From NCBI RefSeq assembly GCF_023715465.1, contig NZ_JAMBOE010000003.1, positions 434,001-498,000 of the forward strand: a DNA stretch of 64,000 bases. The letters are read 5' to 3'. Below are positions 16,722-25,305 of the stretch, one piece after another (position 1 is the first letter of the stretch; each line of letters starts with the position of its first letter). The DNA is from Paenibacillus macerans (GTDB lineage: Bacteria; Bacillota; Bacilli; Paenibacillales; Paenibacillaceae). Both the position numbers and the translations under genes were made by a program. The notes under the pieces are model-generated. The model was not told where the DNA came from. It saw only the letters and a program-made list of their open reading frames with translations, and searched no databases.

Positions 16722-17636
16722 TCAGGCCGCAGCCGCAAGGGGCTGATTCGGTTGGCTTGCAATCAGCCTGCGGTAAGGAAGCACCGGCACCTCCATGCAC
16801 ATCTGCAGCAACTTCTGCTGCATCGTTTCTTTCGCTCCGGGCAGTCCTCCGGACAGGCGCAGCTGGCGGCGTACGGTGTACTCGTTCAGGTACGCCTGCA
16901 GATGCTTCAGTCCCAAGGCTATATATGTACTCTTCAGCGACTCCCACGCCTCTCTCACCACTTTCCGCAAGGGCGCATACAGCCGATAGGCTAGAGGAAA
17001 CGACTGTACCACCGATGTACGGGCATCCACATGCCCGTTGATGAACGCGGCCAGTTCGTGGCGGTTTGCTCTTTGTCCGTCTCCTCTCTTATGCGGCACC
17101 AGGCGGATTTTGACCTGCTCCGGCTCGCCCGACTCCGTGACCGTGCATCCGGCTATGACCGCCGAGGCATATGGATGCGGAAACTGACACCGGGACGGGT
17201 TACGCCCATACAAATCGCTGTTCACCTTCACGTCTCCGTAGAGTAGTTCCCGGGCATCGAACTCTCCGACGGCATGGCGTATTTTGTGCAGCATCAGCCA
17301 GGCGGTTTTGTAGGTGACCCGGATCACCTGGCGCAGCCGCAGCGCCGAGATGCCGCCTTCAAGCAGGAACAACTCCAGCGCCTGGAACCACTTCACCAAG
17401 GGCAAATGCGTTCCTTCAAAAATCGTACCGACCAAAGCCGACGTTTGATGCTTGCACTTTCCGCACTCGAACAAGGGGATATGCCGGGAAGTCAGACGAC
17501 TGCACTGGGTGTGCGCGCAGCGCGGGCAGACGAAGCCGTTTGGCCACTTCATCGCGATCAACGCCTCCATACAGGCCTGCTCGCTGTTATAACGGCTTTT
17601 GAATGGTTGAAGTTCCGTTCCCGCGTTGGCATTCAT
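16722..17636 (-). CDS. IS1595-family transposase (copy 1)
   Basis: A 304-residue transposase. The N-terminal zinc ribbon shows C-P-R-C-A-H-T-Q-C and, 20-odd residues on, C-G-K-C-K-H-Q. It is followed by the family's helix region (GTHLPLVKWFQALELFL, ALRLRQVIRVTYKTAWLMLHKIRHAV) and a DDE/N-type core with GDVKVNSDLYG, GHVDARTSVVQS and HLQAYLNEYTVRR. Close relative of the protein in copy 2 (302 residues). No stop or frameshift is seen, so it may be active. Its promoter carries two LexA-like boxes. Confidence 0.9.
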   Translation of the reverse strand: MNANAGTELQPFKSRYNSEQACMEALIAMKWPNGFVCPRCAHTQCSRLTSRHIPLFECGKCKHQTSALVGTIFEGTHLPLVKWFQALELFLLEGGISALRLRQVIRVTYKTAWLMLHKIRHAVGEFDARELLYGDVKVNSDLYGRNPSRCQFPHPYASAVIAGCTVTESGEPEQVKIRLVPHKRGDGQRANRHELAAFINGHVDARTSVVQSFPLAYRLYAPLRKVVREAWESLKSTYIALGLKHLQAYLNEYTVRRQLRLSGGLPGAKETMQQKLLQMCMEVPVLPYRRLIASQPNQPLAAAA

Positions 17637-17665
17637 GCCCGCTCGCCCCCGATATCAAGAATTCA

Positions 17666-17714
17666 CGCACGTATGTTCGTTTTCTATTATACCAAACATA
17701 CGTTCCCTACTCAA
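17666..17714 (-). promoter_or_regulatory. Transposase promoter with two LexA-like boxes (copy 1)
   Basis: On the minus strand -35 TTGAGT (17709-17714) and -10 TATAAT (17686-17691) are 17 bases apart. GAACGTATGTTT (17694-17705) fills the spacer and CGAACATACGTGCG (17666-17679) lies just past the -10. The first fits the Bacillus LexA consensus GAACRNRYGTTY in full; the second has one mismatch. Confidence 0.7.
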
Positions 17715-17836
17715 GCCGAAAATTTTACCTGAACCGCCTCATTTTTTCCCCATCTCTTTTTCTTCTCTCTTTTTTTGGAACCTTTGCTCTAGCCCCCACT
17801 TCCTGCTCACTGAACGAAAGGGATAATCTTGCAAAG

Positions 17837-18336
17837 GCTGCAGGCAGAGACACCAAGACACGCCCCCTTACAGACACCCCCTCACCTGACGTTGACTTGT
17901 GACACTGCTCGAAACGGCTACGGTGCAAAAGGCAGATGCGCTGACCTCGGCGGAAGTTGCTTGCCCGATTTAGAGGTCATGCCGCCGGCACGTTTTACAA
18001 GGGATCTCCTATGCTCACGATGGGCGAGTCAAACGGTTACACCTTTTTGCCCCTCCACTTCGCACTACTTTAGCCCCAGCTACATCTTGCTGGCCTGAAA
18101 ACATCGGCAAAGAACAACACATGCCCCTTCGGCGGCTTGTTGTATTTGCTGTGCGACGAAGTCAGCACACTTGATTGGCTGGTTAACTTACAACAGTTGC
18201 TCGACTTGATCTACGAAGCAGCCCAAAAAGCCGGGAAGACACTGTCCGCCTCTGATTCAGCGTCAACTCCGGCAATGGAATGCTGCTTCACCCTGCTACA
18301 TCAAGGCTGTAAATGCTCAAAAACGCCCGTATAAAA
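17837..18336. other. Intergenic region, possibly decayed mobile DNA
   Basis: About 500 bases between IS copy 1 and the uidA stop. Short open stretches exist but none has a ribosome binding site or a family I recognise. Composition and a few broken frames suggest an eroded gene or element. Nothing else is called. Confidence 0.4.
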
Positions 18337-20136
18337 TTAAGGTTTGTAATCAAAATCGGGAATCGAATGCCAGCGCCTTCTCAATTCGTGCGCGGCGGAT
18401 TTCGGTTTACGGTCGCGGGTGAAGACCCCTTTCTTGTTGCCCTGAACCCGAATGATATTTTGGCTCGTATGGAAGTCGGCGAAATTCCAGACGTGCTCCC
18501 CGGCAAAATTGCCGCACTCGTCGAACACTTCATGATTTGCGCGCAAAAACTCGACCTGGAATTCTTCGGTGAACATGACGGGATCGACATCGTGAAACCC
18601 GGCGATCGTATCCGCGCCATACTCCGTCATGATGATCGGCTTGTCCGGGCAGCGCCTGTGCCACCCGGCGAATTCTTGGCGGAGCTTGGCTTTGGCCAAC
18701 TCCCACTCCCCGCCTTCCACATACCAGCCGTAATAGCGGTTTAAGCACAGGACATCCGCCAAATCCGATACTTTGCAGTGCTCAGGGCTTCCTTCCTGCA
18801 AAGTCACCACGGTGACCGGGCGCTGCTGCGGGTCGCATTCTTTGGCAAGCCGGAACAGCGGTTCGAAATATTCGTACGCCCCATCCTCCGCTGTCGCCGG
18901 TTCGTTGGCGATCGACCACATAACGACGCATGCGTGGTTTTTATCCCTTGCAATCAATTCGCGAATCGCCTGCCGGTGCGCCTCGTGGGTTCTGATTTCC
19001 TGCCATGTATTCCGTTTCGGGCCACCCGATTGAATCGCCATAAAGTTCAAGTGCAAGCCCACAGCCGCCACCTCGTCGATGACGACGAGCCCTTCCCGGT
19101 CGGCCAAGCGCATGAGCTCCTCCGAATACGGATAGTGCGACGTACGGAACGAATTGGCGCCGATCCATTTCATCAAACGAAAATCCATCACATTGGCCGC
19201 CTCGTTGAACCCTCTTCCGTGAATCGGGGAGTCCTCGTGCTTGCCGAATCCTTTAAAATAGAACGGTTTTCCGTTGATGAGGAACTTACCTTCTTTTACC
19301 TCCACGGTGCGGATTCCGAAGGGCTGTTCATATTCGTCGATCGTCCCGCCGTTTTGCCGCAGCTCGATTTTCAGCGTGTACAAGTAAGCATGCAGCGGTT
19401 CCCAGAGCCTTGCTTCCGCGACAATCAGGCTGCCTTGTGCCCCTTCTCCTGTCGCGACAACGATTCCGTCCTCATCCAGGATGCTGACCCTTGTCTCCGT
19501 CTCGCCGCTGATGTCCGCCTTATAATTCACTGCGGCGGAACCATCTGGCCGCAAGTCGGATAAGATTTCAACATCCCGAATATACGTCCAAGGCGTCGTA
19601 TAGATTTTGACCGGCCGGTGAAGCCCCGCATAGTTAAAGAAATCGAAATTCGGACGATTGCGGACGATTTTGCCGAGACCTTCCACCTCTTGCTCCGTAT
19701 AGTTGCCGACGGGCAGCGTCGATTCATCCAGCACATTATGGATCGCAACGGTAAGCCGGTTTTTCCCCGCGATTAAAAGTCCGTTGATTTCCGCCTCGAA
19801 CGGCGTAAATCCGCCAGTGTGCCGGGCCGCCAGCCGGCCGTTGACGTATACCTTCGCCTCATGTGTGGCGGAACCGAAACGGAGAACGATCCGCTCGGAG
19901 GAAAGCGCGCTCGGAACGGCGAATTCCCGCTCGTACCAAACCCAGCCGACATGATGGCGAATTTCGGCGCTAACGCCCGCATCGTTGTATGAAGAAGGGA
20001 CCGCCATCGGGATTGTATCGGCGAGCGGCTGTTCATGCCATTTTTCGGTGAAGCCGCAGCCGGAATCGAGTTTGAAATTCCATATTCCGTTTAAATCGAT
20101 GACCGCCCGGGAGGCGGTTACAATAGGGTAAAGCAT
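18337..20136 (-). CDS. uidA: Beta-glucuronidase, GH2
   Basis: A 599-residue cytoplasmic enzyme, the length of Escherichia coli UidA. The sugar-binding and Ig-like domains fill residues 1-270 and the TIM barrel the rest. Glu412 in IANEP is the acid/base and Glu505 in MTEYGAD is the nucleophile. Asn567 and Lys569 in [17 protein letters not shown] form the N-x-K motif that recognises the glucuronate carboxylate, which separates it from beta-galactosidases. It hydrolyses glucuronides brought in by the three transport genes directly upstream in the same operon. It begins 12 bases after the binding-protein stop. Confidence 0.95.
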   Translation of the reverse strand: MLYPIVTASRAVIDLNGIWNFKLDSGCGFTEKWHEQPLADTIPMAVPSSYNDAGVSAEIRHHVGWVWYEREFAVPSALSSERIVLRFGSATHEAKVYVNGRLAARHTGGFTPFEAEINGLLIAGKNRLTVAIHNVLDESTLPVGNYTEQEVEGLGKIVRNRPNFDFFNYAGLHRPVKIYTTPWTYIRDVEILSDLRPDGSAAVNYKADISGETETRVSILDEDGIVVATGEGAQGSLIVAEARLWEPLHAYLYTLKIELRQNGGTIDEYEQPFGIRTVEVKEGKFLINGKPFYFKGFGKHEDSPIHGRGFNEAANVMDFRLMKWIGANSFRTSHYPYSEELMRLADREGLVVIDEVAAVGLHLNFMAIQSGGPKRNTWQEIRTHEAHRQAIRELIARDKNHACVVMWSIANEPATAEDGAYEYFEPLFRLAKECDPQQRPVTVVTLQEGSPEHCKVSDLADVLCLNRYYGWYVEGGEWELAKAKLRQEFAGWHRRCPDKPIIMTEYGADTIAGFHDVDPVMFTEEFQVEFLRANHEVFDECGNFAGEHVWNFADFHTSQNIIRVQGNKKGVFTRDRKPKSAAHELRRRWHSIPDFDYKP

Positions 20137-20148
20137 CGGGTTCCCTCC

Positions 20149-21501
20149 TTATTTGGAATCGATGATTTTCTGAATGCGTTCCTGAGCCTTTTTAACGGTC
20201 GTATCCAGGTCCTGGGCCGACAGCATCATCGCGTCGAATTCTTCCACGAACACTTTTTCCAGTTCCGCATGGAACGGCACCGCGACCGCCGCCGTCGTTT
20301 GCTTCGTATTTTCAAGAACGTAGAGCAGAGAATCCTTGTCGATCATTTCCGGGGTTTTTGTGCCGGCAATAATACGATCGACGACTTCGTTCATATTCGC
20401 TTTTTTCCAGGAAGGAAAGTACTTCCCTTGCAGCGTAATTCCCTCCGTCGTGTACCAGCGGATGAACGTGTACGCTTCCTCCTTGTGCTTCGAATTGCTG
20501 TAGATCCCCAGGACATCGCCGCCGACATTGCCCGAAATCGGATCTTCCTTGTTCACCTTCGGAAGGGGAGCGAACACCGTTTTGAACGCGGCCGGCACTT
20601 GTTCCGTCCCCCCGGCTTCGGGAACCAGGAACGAGCCCATCGTAATCATACTGGTTTCTTGATTAAAATATTGCGGACGATAGTTCAATTTCTGGCTGAC
20701 AACTTCGGCATACGGCGTCACGGAGCCCTCCTTCTCCCCTTGCAGCCGAAGCTCCAGCGACTTGCGAACGTTCGGCGTATCCACGTTCGCTTTCGTTCCG
20801 TCGTCCGTGGTCAAGTTCGCTCCGGCAGCTTGATTCATATTTTGAATAAAGTACGCCATCGTGGCCCAGCTATGAAAATAGGTTCCGTATCTTGTTTTGC
20901 CGCCATCGGTTTTTGTCATCGCCTTGGCATACTGCATATACTCATCCCATGTCCAATCCTTCGGCAGCTCAAGCCCGGCCTCTTTAAGATGATTTTCATT
21001 GATGAACACCATCGGCAGGACGGATTTGCCCGGCAACCCGTAGGTTTTTCCCGCGATTCTGGTGTCTACCGTATACTCGTCCGCAAGCACGGCACCTTCT
21101 TTCTCCAAATAGCTGTCGATCGGTTCCAACATGCCAAGCTCCATGCGCTGGCTGAGGAAATTCATGTTGCTGAACATCATCACGTCCAGATCTTCCCCGG
21201 AGGCGGCCGCCAGATCGAGCTTCTTGTAATATTCGTTGGAATTGTTGTCTTCCGCCGAAACGAACTCCACTTTGATATTCGGATACTTCTTCTCAAATTC
21301 CGCGATGGCGACATCCCAATTGTCGGTTTTCTTCGGGTACCAGGTATGCAGTTTGATGGTTACCGTACCATTGTCCGGCGCGCCGCCGTTCGAACCGACT
21401 CCCTGATCCGGGTTAGCTCCCGAACCGGAAGCACATCCCGAAACGATAAGCGCAAGGATTGCCGACGCAGCGATAAAACGAGTCCATTTTCTTTTCAACA
21501 T
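20149..21501 (-). CDS. Carbohydrate-binding lipoprotein, family 1 (glucuronide importer)
   Basis: A 450-residue extracellular solute-binding protein. The lipobox ends at Cys23 (LIVSGC), followed by a Gly/Ser/Asn-rich linker. The mature part begins TVTIKLHTWYPKKTDNWDVAIAEFEKKYPNIKVEF, typical of the MalE-like family. It delivers ligand to the two permeases encoded upstream. Being co-transcribed with uidA points to a glucuronide or uronic-acid oligosaccharide. No ATPase gene is in the operon; such importers usually share a multi-sugar ATPase such as MsmX. Confidence 0.92.
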   Translation of the reverse strand: MLKRKWTRFIAASAILALIVSGCASGSGANPDQGVGSNGGAPDNGTVTIKLHTWYPKKTDNWDVAIAEFEKKYPNIKVEFVSAEDNNSNEYYKKLDLAAASGEDLDVMMFSNMNFLSQRMELGMLEPIDSYLEKEGAVLADEYTVDTRIAGKTYGLPGKSVLPMVFINENHLKEAGLELPKDWTWDEYMQYAKAMTKTDGGKTRYGTYFHSWATMAYFIQNMNQAAGANLTTDDGTKANVDTPNVRKSLELRLQGEKEGSVTPYAEVVSQKLNYRPQYFNQETSMITMGSFLVPEAGGTEQVPAAFKTVFAPLPKVNKEDPISGNVGGDVLGIYSNSKHKEEAYTFIRWYTTEGITLQGKYFPSWKKANMNEVVDRIIAGTKTPEMIDKDSLLYVLENTKQTTAAVAVPFHAELEKVFVEEFDAMMLSAQDLDTTVKKAQERIQKIIDSK

Positions 21502-21569
21502 GTGAGTTCCCCCTTGATTAATTTAAACACATCCTTATATCTTCAAAAGATGACTTTTTGATTTCCTCT

Positions 21570-22400
21570 TTATCCTTTGACACTTCCCGAGGCCACCCCT
21601 TCAATCACTTGCTTCTGGCCTGCGATGAAGATGATCAACAATGGCAAGATTGCGGACACGGCGCCCGCCATCATAAGCGAATAAAATTCGCCGTTAAAAT
21701 CGGCAAATTTGCGGATGCCGAGCTGCAGCGTAAACAACGAATCGGTACGCAGGAAGATGAGCGGGTTCTGATAATCGTTCCATGTCCAAATGAAACGGAG
21801 AATCATGTAGGTCGCAAGCGCGGGTTTGACCAGCGGCAACCCGATCCGGAAAAAGATTCTCCAGTGATTCGCTCCGTCGATCCTCGCGGATTCGATAATT
21901 TCGTTATGGACCCCCATGAAAAACTGCCGCAGCAAAAACGTGCCCAGCACCCCCGAGGCGCCCAACAGCACAAGGCCAAGGTGATTGTCGAACAAACCGA
22001 GCCAGCGAAACATAATAAACTGCGGTACGAGAATGGCTTGATGCGGAATCATGTACGTGGCGAGCACGAGCATAAAGACCGCCTCCCGTCCTTTGAAATT
22101 AACCTTGGAGAATCCGTAGGCCGCCATGGCGGAGATGATCAAAGACAATGCGGTCGTCAGCAAGGTCACTTTGATGCTGTTCAGATAATAAAGCGCGAAC
22201 GGGATGTTCCCCAACCATACCTGGCTGTAGTTTTCAATGATTTTCCACGTGCTCGGGATCCATTGTATCGGGTATGTCATCACCTCAAGCTCCGGCTTGA
22301 ACGATGCCGACAACATCCACAGGAACGGCAGGATAAAGAAAATTCCCGCAATGCCCATAAGCGCCGTGATGATGACCCGGTTTAGACGTATGGATTTCAT
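21570..22400 (-). CDS. Carbohydrate ABC transporter permease, MalG type
   Basis: A 276-residue inner membrane protein with six predicted helices. The EAA loop reads ESARIDGANHWRIFFRIGLPLVKPAL near residue 185, and the C-terminus ends EGVASGSVKG, a signature of MalG/LplC-type permeases. It pairs with the MalF-type gene 14 bases upstream. Confidence 0.93.
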   Translation of the reverse strand: MKSIRLNRVIITALMGIAGIFFILPFLWMLSASFKPELEVMTYPIQWIPSTWKIIENYSQVWLGNIPFALYYLNSIKVTLLTTALSLIISAMAAYGFSKVNFKGREAVFMLVLATYMIPHQAILVPQFIMFRWLGLFDNHLGLVLLGASGVLGTFLLRQFFMGVHNEIIESARIDGANHWRIFFRIGLPLVKPALATYMILRFIWTWNDYQNPLIFLRTDSLFTLQLGIRKFADFNGEFYSLMMAGAVSAILPLLIIFIAGQKQVIEGVASGSVKG

Positions 22401-22413
22401 GTTTAACGGCCCC

Positions 22414-23307
22414 CTAGTAATTTACCCACTTCTTCTGTCCGACCCATTGGATCAAAGTGATGAACAGAATCAGAATTAAAAGAACGATACCCATGGCGGA
22501 CGCATATCCGGATTCCAGATTGACGAAAGCCGCTTCATACAGGTAGAACACGATGACAGAGGTCGAGCCGGCCGGCCCGCCATTCGTCAACACCATAATC
22601 AGGTCAAACACCTTAAATGATCCCACCACCCCCGTAATCAACAGGAAAAAGGTCGTCGGCGACAGCATAGGCAGCGTAATGCTGAAGAATTGGCGAAGCG
22701 GCGAAGCGCCGTCCACATCGGCCGCCTCATAGAGATCCTGGGGAATGCCTTGCAACCCGGCCAGATAAATGATCATGTTAAACCCTAGCGAAGTCCAGAC
22801 CATGATGATCATGACGGCCAGCAGCGCGTAATTGGGATCTGCCAGCCACATCGGCGGGTGATCAATGCCGATCGACCGCAAAAAACCGTTAATCGGACCG
22901 CTGTTCGGATGAAACAACACTCTCCATAGCAAAGCGATCGCCACAATACTGGAAATAAACGGCATGAAATAAATGACTTTGAAAAAGCTTTTAAAGTACG
23001 TTCCTTTGTTGATCAGCGCCGCCAGCACCATCGCGAGGAACATGGACACCGGAACGACCGCGATCAACACGATGTTGTTCCGCAAGGAGCGGTGAAACGC
23101 TTCGTCTCGAAACAAATGGAGGTAGTTGTCCCACCCGACGAATTTCAGCCCGCCAATGCCCGCAATGAAATTCCAGTCCGAAAAGCTGATCACCCCCGAC
23201 AGCAGAATCGGGATGACGACCAGCGTCATCGTCAGAGCCAGCATCGGTAAAATAAACAAATATCCGGTAACGGTTTCATAAAGCGCTTGCTTTCGAATCA
23301 CCCTCAT
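22414..23307 (-). CDS. Carbohydrate ABC transporter permease, MalF type
   Basis: About 297 residues with six predicted helices. The EAA loop is EAADVDGASPLRQFFSITLPMLSPTTFF. A GTG at 23364 would add 19 charged residues without a ribosome binding site, so the ATG at 23307 (MRVIRKQ) is preferred; no start has a perfect site. It is the first gene of the permease-permease-lipoprotein-uidA operon, divergent from the YesM/YesN pair. Confidence 0.9.
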   Translation of the reverse strand: MRVIRKQALYETVTGYLFILPMLALTMTLVVIPILLSGVISFSDWNFIAGIGGLKFVGWDNYLHLFRDEAFHRSLRNNIVLIAVVPVSMFLAMVLAALINKGTYFKSFFKVIYFMPFISSIVAIALLWRVLFHPNSGPINGFLRSIGIDHPPMWLADPNYALLAVMIIMVWTSLGFNMIIYLAGLQGIPQDLYEAADVDGASPLRQFFSITLPMLSPTTFFLLITGVVGSFKVFDLIMVLTNGGPAGSTSVIVFYLYEAAFVNLESGYASAMGIVLLILILFITLIQWVGQKKWVNY

Positions 23308-23430
23308 CACCTCATTGTCTTTCTCTGGTTCCCCCTCATTATAGGCGCGGCGTATCCGGCGCACATGAAACGATTTTTTCTAAACCAAAAAAAATTTGCG
23401 ATATTTTTTCCCGCTTAGAAAAAAATGTTG

Positions 23431-23485
23431 AATGAATCGGTCCAAGAAATGCTTTAATATTTCCTTATAACACAATCGATTCATT
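23431..23485. promoter_or_regulatory. Separated inverted repeat between the glucuronide operon and the YesM gene
   Basis: AATGAATCG at 23431-23439 is repeated in inverse as CGATTCATT at 23477-23485. It lies between two divergent transcription units and is a candidate site for the YesN-type regulator. Confidence 0.45.
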
Positions 23486-23508
23486 GCGGCCGAGGTGGTG
23501 GACAACAA

Positions 23509-25305
23509 ATGGGAATAAGGCTGAACTTCAAGCATGTGTCCCTGCGGAAAAAACTGATTCTTACTTCAATCGCTTGCCTTGTGCTGCCGGCGATCGGCAT
23601 GCTTTATACAACCGGCGTGTATTCCAAAATTATCATCCGCGAGCATACGCTGGGAAAAGCGAGGCAATCGCTTATGATTACGCAGTCTCAAGTGGAAGCG
23701 ATATTGGAGGAAATGGTATCCATATCGAATTTCGTCCAATTCGACCCGGAAATTAAAACGTTATTGGAAGAGGCCAAAGAAAGTCCGGTGGCCGCGAGGC
23801 AACTGACGACCCGGTTGGAGCAAATCGCCGGCGAGAAGCGGGACCTGCGCCTGACCTTGCTGACGAGGGACGGCCGGGCGTATTCCGATTACTCGTTCTA
23901 CGACTTTGAGCCGCAGCTTTTTTTCCGGGAGGACTGGTTTTCGCGGGCGGAGCACCTGACGGCTTACGAGACGTTATTTTTAGGCGGACTCGATAACTAC
24001 CTGCCTCCGCTGTACCCTGAACAAAAGTATGTGTATATGACCGCACGCGCCTTGACCGAGACCGTAAATAAACCGCCGTTTGCCTACCTCATGGTCAGCC
24101 GAACGGAGGACACCTTCCGCGAGCTTTTTGCCGGTATGGAGGAGGACGTGTTTCTGCTGGATGAAAACAACCGGATCATCTCAAATCGGAATCCCGATTT
24201 AATCGGAAGCCGGTTTGAGAGTGTACTGCCGCGGGAGGTGCCCGCTTCACCGGAGATCATTCAAGCAGGCGGAGAAAATCAACTGTTTCTTTCGCTCCCG
24301 CTGCGTTTTTCGGGATGGAAGCTCGTGAGCGTAGCCCCTTATGAGCAGCTTACGGGAAAATTGAACGGGATGTATCGAACGATGTTAATACTGCAGGCCA
24401 TGTTCGCTATCGGCTTTTTGCTCGCCCTCACCTATTTATTGCGGCGCTTCACCAAGCCGGTGCTGGCGCTCGGGGAAGCGGCGAAGCAAGTGGAGTCCGG
24501 GGATTTGAGCGTGCGTTCCAACATTCGCGGACCTGATGAAATCGGCCGGCTCGGCCGTTCGTTCGACTTTATGCTCGATCGCATCGAGCAAATCCTGACA
24601 CAGGTGAAGATGGAGCAGGAATTGAAGCGGCAAGCGGAAATGGCGATGCTGCAGGCGCAAGTTCATCCCCATTTTCTATTTAACGTCCTAAGCTCGATCC
24701 GCTTGAAATTGTTGATGAAAGGCGATGAAGAAACCGCCCTCGTCGTCGGTTCACTATCCTCGTTGCTGCGGGCTAGCCTTTCCAAGCAGGATGAATTTGC
24801 CCTTCTCTACGCCGAAATCGAAACAGCCAAACAATATACGGATTTAATGAAATTTACCACAAGATTTCCAATCGAGACCCGTTGGGAAATTCATGCCGAT
24901 CCGTTTGCCGTTACCGTTCCGCGTTTTATCTTGCAGCCGATTATCGAGAACGCTTACAAACACGGATTTTCCCGGAGCGGCGGGATGATCTGGGTCGAGA
25001 CGACGCAAACCGCCGGTTCCTCCTTGAAAATAACGGTTGAAGATAACGGCCGGGGCATGACTCCAGAAACGCTTGAGGCATTAAAGAAGCGGCTGAATTT
25101 CCAGAAGCGGGAGCTGATTGAGCAAATGGCCCTGGGAGAAGAAATCCCGTCCGCCGGAATCGGACTGTTTAACGTTTACAGCCGCTTGAAATTGCTATAC
25201 GGGGAGCGGTTCGATATCGACATTCAAAGCGAATACGGCCGGGGAACAAGTGTGGAGCTGCTGTTGCCGATCGAAAAAACAGGGGAGGATGACCATCATG
25301 TTTAA
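23509..25305 (+). CDS. YesM-type sensor histidine kinase
   Basis: A 598-residue kinase. Membrane helices lie at about residues 14-37 and 292-311 and flank a large outside sensor domain of the Cache type. A HAMP domain follows, then the HisK_7TM/LytS-like motif VHPHFLFN with His386, and an ATPase domain (IIENAYKHGF, DNGRGM, GIGLFNVYSRL). The gene overlaps the next by eight bases. Its position opposite the glucuronide operon makes it the likely sensor for that substrate or its binding protein. Confidence 0.93.
   Translation: MGIRLNFKHVSLRKKLILTSIACLVLPAIGMLYTTGVYSKIIIREHTLGKARQSLMITQSQVEAILEEMVSISNFVQFDPEIKTLLEEAKESPVAARQLTTRLEQIAGEKRDLRLTLLTRDGRAYSDYSFYDFEPQLFFREDWFSRAEHLTAYETLFLGGLDNYLPPLYPEQKYVYMTARALTETVNKPPFAYLMVSRTEDTFRELFAGMEEDVFLLDENNRIISNRNPDLIGSRFESVLPREVPASPEIIQAGGENQLFLSLPLRFSGWKLVSVAPYEQLTGKLNGMYRTMLILQAMFAIGFLLALTYLLRRFTKPVLALGEAAKQVESGDLSVRSNIRGPDEIGRLGRSFDFMLDRIEQILTQVKMEQELKRQAEMAMLQAQVHPHFLFNVLSSIRLKLLMKGDEETALVVGSLSSLLRASLSKQDEFALLYAEIETAKQYTDLMKFTTRFPIETRWEIHADPFAVTVPRFILQPIIENAYKHGFSRSGGMIWVETTQTAGSSLKITVEDNGRGMTPETLEALKKRLNFQKRELIEQMALGEEIPSAGIGLFNVYSRLKLLYGERFDIDIQSEYGRGTSVELLLPIEKTGEDDHHV

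Larger units (their letters stand above)
16511..17836 (-). mobile_element. Insertion sequence, IS1595-like, copy 1
   Basis: About 1.33 kb bounded by 25-bp inverted repeats at 16511-16535 and 17812-17836. Both begin CTTTGCA(T/A)GATTATCCC when read inward. One transposase gene fills most of it, followed by about 190 bases of non-coding sequence that is also present, diverged, in copy 2. Eight-base flanks (TCGGAAGA and GCTGCAGG) do not match, so no target duplication is visible. Similarity to copy 2 continues for tens of bases outside both repeats, so the true ends are uncertain. Confidence 0.8.

Noticed and set aside
16503..17844. 8-bp target duplication around IS copy 1
   Set aside because: The bases next to the inverted repeats differ (TCGGAAGA against GCTGCAGG), so no duplication is claimed.
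18137..18334. Small protein between IS copy 1 and uidA
   Set aside because: No ribosome binding site and no recognisable family in a stretch that looks eroded.
18778..19563. A 261-codon open frame opposite uidA
   Set aside because: Shadow of a strongly conserved GH2 gene; no ribosome site or family.
20269..21561. A 430-codon open frame on the plus strand opposite the binding-protein gene
   Set aside because: It is antisense to a well-supported lipoprotein, has no recognisable family, and its Arg/His/Phe-rich composition is that of a shadow frame.
21558..22385. A 275-codon open frame opposite the MalG-type permease
   Set aside because: His/Arg/Gln-rich shadow of hydrophobic codons; no homology seen.
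23380..23400. cre site before the glucuronide operon
   Set aside because: TGAAACGATTTTTT lacks the required spacing between TG and CG.
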